Positions 1 to 7,611 of a stretch of 15,846 bases of DNA are shown piece after piece; position 1 is the stretch's first letter, and each line of letters opens with the position of its first letter. Where the stretch lies: positions 1,127 through 16,972 of the forward strand of contig DCKY01000205.1 of assembly GCA_002320775.1 (NCBI GenBank), in the 5' to 3' direction. Source of the stretch: Planctomycetes bacterium UBA1662 (GTDB lineage: Bacteria; Planctomycetota; UBA8108). The translations under genes were made by a program, and so were the position numbers. The notes beneath the pieces were generated by a model. The model did not search any database and was not told the DNA's origin. It was given only the letters and a program-made list of their open reading frames with translations.

Positions 1-1379
1 TCGGCCGCCATAAAGGGCCACTGCCGGGTGGTTCCCTCCCACCATTCATCGCGTTTGGCGGCGGGCAGCTTTCTGACCTTGCCGCGGCCGATGTCCATCC
101 AGAGCTCCTCATCGCGGATATAGGCCCGCGCCCAGGTCATCTCCCCGGGACGGCTCTCGCCGGCGAAGGTGCCGCCGGGTATCGGAAAATAACCGGCAGG
201 CTGGCGGTAGGAATGAACACCCTTGAGAGTGCCGCGATCGTGGTTGAAAGCGTAGGCGCCGCAGGATCCAGAGTTGAGCAGGATCCAGAGAAAGCGGCCG
301 TTGTGCTCCCCGCCCCACCTGACATCATGGAACATCACCTCTGGGTGCAGGCCACGACGGAGCAGGATCCTCTTCATCAGCTCCATTGGAACCAGGTTGC
401 CCTGGTCTGCCTCGGTGGCCGTCATGATCGGCTGACCGCTTGATTCGGGCCGGCAGAAGGAATTGAGCAGGCCCTCACAGAAGTCCGAAGGCGGCAGCAG
501 GGGCAGCAGGCCAAGCTGGTACTGCCAGCCGATACAATCGGCCTGGAATTCATCGACGAGTCCGAGAACCGCGAGGTACATGCGAAGCTGCTCCCGGGTC
601 GCCTCCTCGGTGAAATCCTCCGCATCCTCTTCACCCCAGTGAAATTTGACCCCCTTGTCGATGCAGAACTTCAGGGCCCGGTCTACGCGGTCCTCATCGA
701 CGTGGGTCAGGCGCTCGAGTATCCAGGCCTGGTCGACCTTGTGCTCGGCGAAGCCAACCTTGTTCAGAAGACGGGGCCCGAAATAACCGTTGATCATGCC
801 CATGGAGGTGTCACCGAGCATCAGGGCGAGGATCCTGCGTTTTTGAATGTCAGCGACCACCCGGTCGGCGACCTTCTTCGCCTCAGGGCTCACCTCGGCG
901 CTGAGATGGAGTTCATCCTCCCGGTAGCGAATGGCGCCGGTCGAACACCACTCATCGAGCCGAGCCATGAAGCCCCTGTCCTTTGTCCAGTCATCGGTGT
1001 CGCTCCAGATCCTGGAGAACTTCCGGCCCACGCTCTCGAGGCAGGCCCCTGTATTGAGCAGGGCTACCAGCCCGGGCCAGGTGCCGGAAAAATTGCTCGC
1101 CAGCAGCAGGGGGTTGTCCTTGCCCACGACTCCATCGCAGGTATGAGGCCCGTAGGTCCAGTGAACGAAGACACCGACCATGGGGTCATCAATCGGCCCG
1201 AGCTCGGAGATGGACTGGTCCGGACGAGTGAGGAACGTATCGATGAGGCGGGGCTTGCGGCCCAGCTTGCGAAGGGCTCTCTTCAGGTTTCCAACGGTAG
1301 CTCTGACCTGGGGCCTGGCCCACTCATTGGGCAGCTCCCGGTAGTCTCCGGGCAGAAAGATCGTGACGTTCCTGGACAA
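1..1379 (-). CDS. L-fucose isomerase family protein (3' end cut by window edge)
   Basis: Ketol isomerase of the FucI family, cytoplasmic, expected to convert an aldose such as L-fucose or D-arabinose to the ketose. I translated the reverse strand by hand: 459 codons are open to the left edge. Family-like stretches are LGDTSMGMINGYF (188-200), PPSDFCEGLLNSF (296-308), PIMTATEADQGN (317-328), FHDVRWG (350-356) and WILLNSGS (365-372). These line up with E. coli FucI around its metal ligands Glu337 and Asp361, so E277 and D299 are the likely counterparts. The third ligand, a C-terminal His, would lie just beyond the edge. I chose the TTG at 1377-1379 because an in-frame TGA lies two codons upstream, and AGGGGG sits 7 nt before it. 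The gene is divergent from the FGGY kinase. Family assignment is good; the exact sugar is unknown. Confidence 0.8.
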   Translation of the reverse strand, partial: MSRNVTIFLPGDYRELPNEWARPQVRATVGNLKRALRKLGRKPRLIDTFLTRPDQSISELGPIDDPMVGVFVHWTYGPHTCDGVVGKDNPLLLASNFSGTWPGLVALLNTGACLESVGRKFSRIWSDTDDWTKDRGFMARLDEWCSTGAIRYREDELHLSAEVSPEAKKVADRVVADIQKRRILALMLGDTSMGMINGYFGPRLLNKVGFAEHKVDQAWILERLTHVDEDRVDRALKFCIDKGVKFHWGEEDAEDFTEEATREQLRMYLAVLGLVDEFQADCIGWQYQLGLLPLLPPSDFCEGLLNSFCRPESSGQPIMTATEADQGNLVPMELMKRILLRRGLHPEVMFHDVRWGGEHNGRFLWILLNSGSCGAYAFNHDRGTLKGVHSYRQPAGYFPIPGGTFAGESRPGEMTWARAYIRDEELWMDIGRGKVRKLPAAKRDEWWEGTTRQWPFMAA

Positions 1380-1493
1380 TGTTCAGCCCCCTGTTCGGTA
1401 GAAAAGCTGGTGGTATTATGCTTATGCTAACTCTTCTTGCAAGGGCGCGGGAGCTGCCTGCCGCCTCATCGAGCCAAATACGAGCCGAAACAA
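1380..1493. promoter_or_regulatory. Divergent promoter region between isomerase and kinase
   Basis: On the minus strand, TTGCAA (1437-1442), a 16-bp spacer and CATAAT (1415-1420) form a good sigma-70-like promoter that would start about 29 nt before the isomerase TTG. On the plus strand, TGGTATTAT (1411-1419) looks like an extended -10 element for the kinase, with no clear -35. The two -10 boxes overlap, so the promoters should compete. TTATGC is directly repeated at 1416-1427. The isomerase ribosome-binding site AGGGGG is at 1387-1392 on the minus strand. Seen by eye only. Confidence 0.45.
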
Positions 1494-2933
1494 ATGGAAA
1501 AAACATACCTGGCAATCGACCTTGGAGCCGAAAGCGGCAGGGCTATTCTCGGGCGTCTCCTGGATGGGAAGCTCAGCACCGAGGAGGTTCACCGATTCCC
1601 CAACAAGACCGAGACCTCCGGGGGACGGTTGCGCTGGGATCTGCCAGCCCTCATGGAGCAGGTCCACCGGGGCATCTCGGAGGCCGCCGCGAAAAACGGC
1701 GGCCGGCTCGATGGCATCGCTGTCGACAGCTGGGGGGTCGACTACGGCCTGCTGGATGAAAACGGGGAGCTGATCGAGAATCCCGCCCATTACCGGGACG
1801 AGGCCCACTCCGGCGAGGTCGACAGGATCACCGGCGGCATCATCGGCCGCGAGGAGCTCTTCTCGAGAACGGGAGTCCAGCTGATCGATTTCAACACGCT
1901 CTTCCAGCTCACCGCGCAGAAGCGGCTCGCCCCGGAGACCCTGTCGAAGGCGCGGCGCCTGCTCCACATAGGAGACCTCGTCGCCTACCTCCTCGGCGGA
2001 AGACCGGCCTCCGAGCTGACAATCGCCAGCACGTCCCAGCTGCTGGACTCGCGCGACAGGACCTGGGACCTCGAGCTCGCGGAGAAGGCGGGGCTGCCGA
2101 CGGACATCTTCGGTGAGCTCGTCGAGCCTGGAACGGTGACGGGCGAGCTCCAGCCTGACATAGCTCTCGAAGCCGGCCTGGGCGAGCCCTGCCCCATCAT
2201 CGCCGTCGCAAGCCACGACACGGCCGCGGCCGTAGCCAGCTGTCCGGCCACAGAACCGGGAGGCTGGGCCTATCTCTCGAGCGGAACCTGGTCCCTGCTG
2301 GGAATCGAAACGCCATCCCCCGTCATCTCAACAGACGCCCTCGAGCGGGGATTCACCAACGAGGCCGGGGCCGCCGGGAGGAATCGCTTCCTCTCGATCA
2401 TCACCGGTCTCTGGCTGGTCCAGGAATGCCGGCGCCAATGGGCTGGAGAGGGACTCGAGGCTGATTACGAAGAGCTGACCCTCATGGCGAAAGCGGCTCC
2501 GCCCGCCCGGTCCTTCATCGACCCCGACGACCCCATCTTCGCCTCACCCGGCGACATGCCCGGCAGAGTCCGGGAGGCCTGCGCGGCCTCCTCCCAGCCT
2601 GAGCCCGAAACCCGCGGCGATATTCTTCGCTGCATTCTCGAATCCCTGGCGCGGAAATACGCCTCTGTTGTCCGCGCGGCGTCCGAGTTCTCGCCCGGCG
2701 CCATCGAACGTCTCCACGTCATCGGAGGGGGCAGCCGTAACAGCCTGCTGAACCGCCTGACCGCCCGGGAGCTGGGAATGCCCCTGGTGGCCGGACCGGT
2801 CGAGGCCACCGCCAAGGGAAACATCCTGCTGCAGGCGATGGCCACCGGCGAGCTGGCAGATCTTGAAGAGCTCCGGCAGGTCTCCGGCGCCAGCACTGAG
2901 CTGGTCTACTACGAACCGGGTGAGGATCTCTGA
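1494..2933 (+). CDS. rhaB: Rhamnulokinase-type FGGY sugar kinase
   Basis: FGGY-family carbohydrate kinase that phosphorylates a ketose, most likely L-rhamnulose or a related deoxy-ketose, with ATP in the cytoplasm. From the chosen ATG it is 479 residues, close to E. coli RhaB (489). The N-terminal phosphate-binding loop is AIDLGAESGR (7-16), followed by IAVDSWGVDYGLLD (75-88) and HYRDEA (99-104). The catalytic Asp is in ASHDTAAAV (D242), and the C-terminal ATP-site motifs are YLSSGTWSLLG (260-270) and GGGSRNSLLN (411-420). An in-frame TTG at 1437 would add 19 residues, but the conserved beta strand begins right after the ATG at 1494, so I prefer the latter; neither has a strong Shine-Dalgarno. 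The isomerase across the promoter is FucI-like, not RhaA, so the substrate could be L-fuculose or D-ribulose. Subfamily call is by resemblance to RhaB. Confidence 0.85.
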   Translation: MEKTYLAIDLGAESGRAILGRLLDGKLSTEEVHRFPNKTETSGGRLRWDLPALMEQVHRGISEAAAKNGGRLDGIAVDSWGVDYGLLDENGELIENPAHYRDEAHSGEVDRITGGIIGREELFSRTGVQLIDFNTLFQLTAQKRLAPETLSKARRLLHIGDLVAYLLGGRPASELTIASTSQLLDSRDRTWDLELAEKAGLPTDIFGELVEPGTVTGELQPDIALEAGLGEPCPIIAVASHDTAAAVASCPATEPGGWAYLSSGTWSLLGIETPSPVISTDALERGFTNEAGAAGRNRFLSIITGLWLVQECRRQWAGEGLEADYEELTLMAKAAPPARSFIDPDDPIFASPGDMPGRVREACAASSQPEPETRGDILRCILESLARKYASVVRAASEFSPGAIERLHVIGGGSRNSLLNRLTARELGMPLVAGPVEATAKGNILLQAMATGELADLEELRQVSGASTELVYYEPGEDL

Positions 2934-2944
2934 CCCGCAAGGGT

Positions 2945-3784
2945 TCAGCGCTGGCAGCGCGGGCAGTAAAAGGTTGAACGTCCGGCGAGCACCTTCTTCC
3001 TGATGATGGAACTGCACTCGACACACTCTTCCCCTCCCCGTCCGTAGACCCTCAGGAGAACCTGGAAATATCCGGCCGTCCCGTCAGGCCCCTGGAAATC
3101 GTTCAGGGTCGTGCCGCCCTGGCGGATCGCCTCGGTGAGGACCTCCTTCACCACGGAGGTGATCCGTTCCCAGCTCTTGAGACTCACTCTCCCCGCGGCC
3201 CTCTGAGGATGAACCCCGGCGAGAAAGAGCGCCTCCGATGCGTAGATGTTTCCAACCCCGACAACCCTGCGTCCATCCATCAGGAAGTTCTTGACCGGCT
3301 GGCGCAGCTTCCGCGACCGCTTGAAGAAATACTCCGCCGAGCACTCATCGGAGAGCGGCTCGACTCCGAGGTTGCTGAACCTCTTGTCCTCATCCAGCAG
3401 GGCCGCGGGAATGAGATCGACCAGCCCGAAACGCCGGGGGTCGCGAAAATGAAGCTCCCTGGACCCGCTGATGGAAAAGATGACATGGGTGTGGAGCTGC
3501 GGCGTCTCGCCCGGCTCAGAAAAATAGATTCTCCCGCTCATGCCGAGATGGATAACGAGGAAGGCCTCCTCCCGGCTTCCGTCTTCCTCCAGGTGAATCA
3601 GCAGATACTTCGCCCTGCGGCCAAGACCCTTCACCCGGCGGCCCGGGAGCTCTCGCCGCAGCCTGCGCGCATCTACAGGATAGCGCAGCCGGGTCTCCCT
3701 CACATCGACCCCCTCGATCAGCTCTCCCTCGAGGAGTTTCTGGAGACCTCGTCGTACAGTTTCAACTTCAGGCAGCTCAGGCAC
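2945..3784 (-). CDS. mutM: Formamidopyrimidine-DNA glycosylase
   Basis: Base-excision repair enzyme (Fpg) that removes 8-oxoguanine and formamidopyrimidines and nicks the abasic site. It has 279 residues, normal for the family. The N-terminus is the canonical PELPEVETVRRGL with the catalytic Pro2, Glu3 and Glu6 after Met removal numbering, and K59 in RRAKYLL matches the conserved Lys. The helix-two-turn-helix region is KNFLMDGRRVVGVGNIYASE (165-184). A zinc finger closes the protein: C254, C257, C274 and C277 with R269 in its turn. The start codon is GTG (3782-3784), fixed by the invariant N-terminus. It lies 14 bp after the oxidoreductase stop on the same strand, so the two are probably co-transcribed, although they share no obvious pathway. 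It converges on the kinase with an 11-bp gap. Confidence 0.97.
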   Translation of the reverse strand: MPELPEVETVRRGLQKLLEGELIEGVDVRETRLRYPVDARRLRRELPGRRVKGLGRRAKYLLIHLEEDGSREEAFLVIHLGMSGRIYFSEPGETPQLHTHVIFSISGSRELHFRDPRRFGLVDLIPAALLDEDKRFSNLGVEPLSDECSAEYFFKRSRKLRQPVKNFLMDGRRVVGVGNIYASEALFLAGVHPQRAAGRVSLKSWERITSVVKEVLTEAIRQGGTTLNDFQGPDGTAGYFQVLLRVYGRGGEECVECSSIIRKKVLAGRSTFYCPRCQR

Positions 3785-3798
3785 GGCTCACAACCCCG

Positions 3799-5094
3799 TC
3801 ATATCCTGTAGGCAGCTCGCGCCTCACGCCCCAGGAGAGCATCGGCCTGGGGATCGCCGAAGAAACGTTCGCTGTGCCAGTCCCAACGCAGCTTGCGGCC
3901 AATGCGAAGGGCGATGTTGCCCAGCAGGCAGAGACTGGTGGTGCGATGACCGATCTCCACATCGGCGATCGGCAGCTCGCGCTTCCTGATCGAATCCACC
4001 CAATTCTGCATATGACCGGGACTCTCCGGGACCTCGACACTGGCAGGTTCGCGCGGAAGCGGAGCCTCCTTGCCATCGCGGTAGAACCTGCACTTGCCGG
4101 TTCCGAAACCTGTACGCAGCTCCCCGTCTTCGCCGTAGAAAGTCATCCCATAGCGCTCGCCGGGCAGGATATCTCCGCCCTTCTCGGGCTGCTCCCAGCT
4201 CAGGGTGAAATCAGGATCCTTGAACTCCCACCGCGCCTTCATCGAAACCGGGAAGTCGTAGATGTTGTCCTCAGAATAGCTCCCCCGGGCCTCGACGCTC
4301 TCGGGCCCCTTGTGATCGATACCCATGGCGAAGGTGATGACGTTGAACATATGCACGCCCCAGTCGGTCATATAGCCGCCTGCGTAGTCACTGCACCAGC
4401 GAAAGTTGTAGTGTACCCGCGCCGGGTGGTAGGCCGCCTCGGGCGCCGGGCCGAGCCAGGCATCATAGTCGAGAGTTGCCGGGATCTTCCCGGGAGGAGG
4501 GGTCCGTTTTTCAACCTTGTTCGTCCACATCCAGTTCTTTACGGCGTGTACCTTGCCGATCGCTCCGCCGCGGACCAGGCGCACGATATGCCGGACGTAT
4601 TCCGTCGAGCGATGGTTGATACCCACCTGGACCATGCGATCGTATTTGCGGGCAGCCCTGACAGCCCGGCGGCCCTCGGCGATGTTGTGGGAGAGAGGCT
4701 TCTCGCAGTAGACATGCTTGCCGGCCCTGCAGGCCGCGATCGTAATGGTCGCGTGCCAATGATCGGGGGCCGCGACAACGATTCCATCCAGCGTCTTATT
4801 GTCCATCAACCGCCTGTAGTCGGCTGCCAGCTGGGGTTCGCCCCCCGCAGCCTTCCGGGCCCGGGCGAGATGCCCCTTGTCCACATCACAGAGCGCGGCA
4901 ACCTCTACCTGGGAATTCCCCCGGGTCATCCCGAGCAGGCTGCCGCCACGGCCTCCAATGCCAACATGACCGACCGCCAGGCGCTCGGCCGGGCTCGCGG
5001 AGAGCATACCTGGTATGAAGGATGGCAGAGAGATGAGAGGCGCCGAGCACGCCAGGAAACGGCGCCGCGACAGGTCTCGATGGCTTGATCTCAT
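3799..5094 (-). CDS. TAT-exported Gfo/Idh/MocA family oxidoreductase
   Basis: NAD(P)-dependent oxidoreductase acting on an unidentified sugar or sugar-like substrate, probably in the periplasm. It has 431 residues. The N-terminus is a twin-arginine signal: SRRRFLA (9-15), a hydrophobic stretch, then a likely cleavage near ASASP (32-35). The Rossmann fold follows with VGIGGRGG (44-51) and VAALCDVD (65-72). Next are VVAAPDHWHA (106-115) and the family's EKP motif (131-133) in YCEKPLSHN. The C-terminal substrate domain has GGYMTDWGVHMFN (239-251), including the D-x-x-x-H pattern. The start is ATG 5092-5094, with GGGAG 9 nt upstream. Such secreted paralogues are abundant in Planctomycetota, Verrucomicrobiota and Lentisphaerota. 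It leads a two-gene unit with mutM. Substrate cannot be told from sequence. Confidence 0.93.
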   Translation of the reverse strand: MRSSHRDLSRRRFLACSAPLISLPSFIPGMLSASPAERLAVGHVGIGGRGGSLLGMTRGNSQVEVAALCDVDKGHLARARKAAGGEPQLAADYRRLMDNKTLDGIVVAAPDHWHATITIAACRAGKHVYCEKPLSHNIAEGRRAVRAARKYDRMVQVGINHRSTEYVRHIVRLVRGGAIGKVHAVKNWMWTNKVEKRTPPPGKIPATLDYDAWLGPAPEAAYHPARVHYNFRWCSDYAGGYMTDWGVHMFNVITFAMGIDHKGPESVEARGSYSEDNIYDFPVSMKARWEFKDPDFTLSWEQPEKGGDILPGERYGMTFYGEDGELRTGFGTGKCRFYRDGKEAPLPREPASVEVPESPGHMQNWVDSIRKRELPIADVEIGHRTTSLCLLGNIALRIGRKLRWDWHSERFFGDPQADALLGREARAAYRI

Positions 5095-5283
5095 GGACGA
5101 AGGCTCCCGACAGGAAACAAAAAAACAAACTCACCCGGCTGACCAGTGTAGCGAAGCCCATGACGAGCAGAAAGAGCTAAACGCCTGCTGCCGCCCCGCA
5201 CGGGCTATCCTTGCTGACGAACGGCCGCCCAGGAGTTAAGATCCAGTTCTTCAACACAGGCCCTCGAGATTCTCTTGTCTTCC

Positions 5284-6195
5284 ATGCGCCCCTATTTAGA
5301 GCTCTGCCGTATCTATCTCGTGCCGACCGCCCTGGCCGACAGCTTCGCCGGTTTCGCGCTGGCCGCAGCTGTTTTCAACAAGAGCGAAGCCCCCCTGCCG
5401 GCCCTGCTCGTAGCGGTCATCTCAGCCTGTCTCTACAGCTCCGGGATGGTCAGCAATGACCTCTTCGACCTCGAAAAAGATCGCCAGGGAGCCCCGGAAA
5501 AACCCCTGCCTTCCGGCGCCCTGCCTGCCGCTCGCGCCGCCTGCCTGGCCTTCGCGCTCGCCTTCCTGGCCCTCGGCTTGAGCTTCCTGCTCGGCGAGAC
5601 CTTCTGGCCGGCCGGCGTGGTCCTCCTCTGCTCCCTGCTCTACAACATCGGCGCCAAAAACATCCCGGTCCTTGGCAATATCCTGATGGGAAGCTGCAGA
5701 AGTGGAAATTTCCTGGTCGGAGCGACTGCCGCGGCAGGCTCCTTCCTCCAGGTCTTATCCAGCGAAGCGCTCCTGGCACCTGCCTTGATACTCGGCGGAT
5801 TCATCGCCGTGGTAACGGCCATCAGCCGCCTTGAGGATAGAGACCATCGCCCCCTCATCTTCTCCTCGCTGGTATACCCCCTCCTGGCCCTCCCGGCCAT
5901 CCTGGCCGCGATGAACCCGGGCTCTCCCGTCAATTGGATCGCCAACCTGGTACTGCTGGGATTCCTCTTCCGGGCGATCCTGGAGGCTGGAAAGAACCGC
6001 GAGCACCTGCACCCGGCGACCTCCTATGTCAGGAACGCCCTCGGAGCGCTGATCTTCCTGGATGCCGCCCTGCTGCTGACGTTCACCCCTCCCGAGTTGA
6101 GCGCACTCCTGCCGGCGGCGGCGCTCTACCTGCTGGCCCTTTTCTCGTGGTGGTCGAAGAGGAACTGGTTACAATCTGGCGGCGCGGACACCTAG
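5284..6195 (+). CDS. UbiA-superfamily prenyltransferase, possibly EboC-like
   Basis: Integral membrane prenyltransferase that would move a polyprenyl group from its diphosphate to an acceptor. It has 303 residues from the chosen ATG and about eight or nine hydrophobic segments spread over its length. The first Mg-diphosphate motif is intact: NDLFDLEKD (58-66, N-D-x-x-D-x-x-x-D), followed by PEKPLPSG (71-78). The second acidic motif is probably RLEDRDHR (182-189). VLGNILMGSCRSGNFLVGA (129-147) resembles the corresponding loop in EboC, as I recall it. An in-frame TTG at 5275 would add three residues; no good ribosome-binding site marks either start. It lies 86 bp upstream of purD on the same strand. 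None of the other ebo genes, nor ubiquinone, menaquinone or heme genes, is in the window, so the acceptor is unknown. Confidence 0.85.
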   Translation: MRPYLELCRIYLVPTALADSFAGFALAAAVFNKSEAPLPALLVAVISACLYSSGMVSNDLFDLEKDRQGAPEKPLPSGALPAARAACLAFALAFLALGLSFLLGETFWPAGVVLLCSLLYNIGAKNIPVLGNILMGSCRSGNFLVGATAAAGSFLQVLSSEALLAPALILGGFIAVVTAISRLEDRDHRPLIFSSLVYPLLALPAILAAMNPGSPVNWIANLVLLGFLFRAILEAGKNREHLHPATSYVRNALGALIFLDAALLLTFTPPELSALLPAAALYLLALFSWWSKRNWLQSGGADT

Positions 6196-6199
6196 GGTC

Positions 6200-6239
6200 G
6201 CAGGTGACTGGCAATGGTCCGCGGCTCGGAGCCACCTGC
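6200..6239 (+). repeat. Inverted repeat in the gap before purD
   Basis: GCAGGTG (6200-6206) is perfectly complementary to CACCTGC (6233-6239), with an inner stem TCCG/CGGA inside the 26-nt loop. No T-run follows, so it is not a standard terminator. It could be a leader structure for purD or a weak boundary after the prenyltransferase gene. Confidence 0.35.
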
Positions 6240-6281
6240 AGGTTAAAACAGGAAACGATTTGAGAGAAGCGGGGGTCGAGG

Positions 6282-7577
6282 ATGAGTGAGAGAAAGAAGG
6301 TACTTGTCGTTGGATCCGGCGGACGTGAGCACACGATTGTAGCGGCCATCTCACGCTCGCCTTCAAGTCCTGAAATCTACTGCGCTCCGGGTAATGCGGG
6401 AATCGCCGAGGCGGCCCAATGCGTCGATATTGGCGGCGAGGACATCGAGGGGCTCCTGCAATTCGCTCGCGCTGAAGAGATCAACCTCACCATCGTTGGG
6501 CCGGAGGCGCCGCTCGTGGCCGGCATCGTCGATCTCTTCGAAAGCGAGGGGATGAAAATCTTTGGTCCGGGAAAAGGTGGAGCCCAGCTCGAGGGCAGCA
6601 AGATCTTCTGCAAGGAGTTCCTCTGCCGGCATGGGATACCCACCGCGGCCTTCGAGATCTTCGAAGACAGCGAGGCGGCCCTGGCCCATGTAAACGAGCG
6701 GGCGCTGCCGATGGTGATCAAGGCTGACGGCCTGGCGGCCGGCAAAGGTGTGATCGTGGCGCACGACAGGGACACAGCGATCAAGGCGGTCGAGGACATC
6801 ATGGTGGAGCGCAGCTTTGGCGATGCCGGCTCCCGGGTTCTTATCGAAGACTGTCTCACCGGCAGTGAGATTTCAATCATGGCGCTGACCGATGGCGTCA
6901 ACTACCTGCCGCTCGAGACGGCCCAGGACTACAAGCCCGCCTTCGACGGCAACGAAGGTCCCAACACCGGGGGCATGGGCTCCTACTCGCCCTACTATTC
7001 ACTCGGAGATCCGCTCGTGCAGGACATCCTCAACAAGGTCATTCGCAAGACCGTGGAGGGACTCGCACAGGAGGGGCTGCCGTTTAAGGGCGTGCTCTAC
7101 GCCGGAATCATGCTGACGGATGAAGGTCCGATGATGCTCGAATACAATGCCCGCTTCGGCGATCCCGAGACACAGTCCATCCTCTCCCGCCTGAAGACCG
7201 ACCCGCTGGCGGTATTTGAGGCTGCCAGCGAACCTGGCGGACTGGAGGAGATGGTACTCGAGTGGGATGAGCGGGAGGCTGTCTGCATCGTGGCCGCCTC
7301 GGGAGGCTACCCAGGCTCCTACGAGCAGGGGGTTCCCATCGAGGGACTGACCCCGGCAGGAGAAAACTCGCAGGAAACCGGCCTCTGGGTCTACCACGCC
7401 GGCACCCGTCGCGGTGAGACAGGCGAGACCCTGACCGCCGGAGGACGGGTTCTCGGAGTCACGGCTCTCGGAGAGACCCGTGAGGCCGCAAGCGAAAAGG
7501 CCTATGAAGCCCTGGCGGGCATCTCGTTCGATGGCCTTCACTCCAGGAGCGATATCGGACAGACGATGGCCAATTGA
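6282..7577 (+). CDS. purD: Phosphoribosylamine-glycine ligase (GAR synthetase)
   Basis: Second step of de novo purine synthesis: 5-phosphoribosylamine, glycine and ATP give glycinamide ribonucleotide. It has 431 residues, the usual bacterial length, with no fusion to PurM or PurN. The N-domain opens with VLVVGSGGREH (7-17), then VGPEAPLVAGIVD (72-84). The ATP-grasp part has MVIKADGLAAGKGV (144-157) and GPNTGGMGSY (226-235). The signature RFGDPETQ is at 291-298, with metal-binding E287 and N289 in LEYNARFGD. The start is ATG 6282 with GGGGG about six bases before it (within 6271-6276). It follows the UbiA-like gene on the same strand and converges on the secreted-protein gene; a GC-rich hairpin sits just after the stop. 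Confidence 0.97.
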   Translation: MSERKKVLVVGSGGREHTIVAAISRSPSSPEIYCAPGNAGIAEAAQCVDIGGEDIEGLLQFARAEEINLTIVGPEAPLVAGIVDLFESEGMKIFGPGKGGAQLEGSKIFCKEFLCRHGIPTAAFEIFEDSEAALAHVNERALPMVIKADGLAAGKGVIVAHDRDTAIKAVEDIMVERSFGDAGSRVLIEDCLTGSEISIMALTDGVNYLPLETAQDYKPAFDGNEGPNTGGMGSYSPYYSLGDPLVQDILNKVIRKTVEGLAQEGLPFKGVLYAGIMLTDEGPMMLEYNARFGDPETQSILSRLKTDPLAVFEAASEPGGLEEMVLEWDEREAVCIVAASGGYPGSYEQGVPIEGLTPAGENSQETGLWVYHAGTRRGETGETLTAGGRVLGVTALGETREAASEKAYEALAGISFDGLHSRSDIGQTMAN

Positions 7578-7579
7578 CT

Positions 7580-7594
7580 GGCCGGATACCGGCC
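7580..7594. terminator. GC hairpin between convergent genes, possible terminator
   Basis: GGCCGG (7580-7585), loop ATA, CCGGCC (7589-7594): a perfect 6-bp stem starting 3 nt after the purD stop and in the 34-bp gap to the convergent gene. No T-run follows on either strand, so a Rho-independent role is uncertain. Confidence 0.35.
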
Positions 7595-7611
7595 GTCGAA
7601 AAGCCTGGAGC

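Noticed and set aside
639..1430. 263-codon open frame on the plus strand
   Set aside because: Shadow of the FucI-like gene, whose minus-strand frame has strong family motifs across the same bases.
1422..2216. 264-codon open frame on the minus strand
   Set aside because: Antisense to the rhamnulokinase, which is clearly the real gene; low-complexity composition with no motifs.
2941..2975. GCGCT-GGC-AGCGC hairpin as terminator of the kinase gene
   Set aside because: Only five base pairs, no T-run, and it lies inside the mutM coding sequence.
3874..5088. 404-codon open frame on the plus strand
   Set aside because: Antisense to the Gfo/Idh/MocA oxidoreductase; a by-product of GC-rich codon use.
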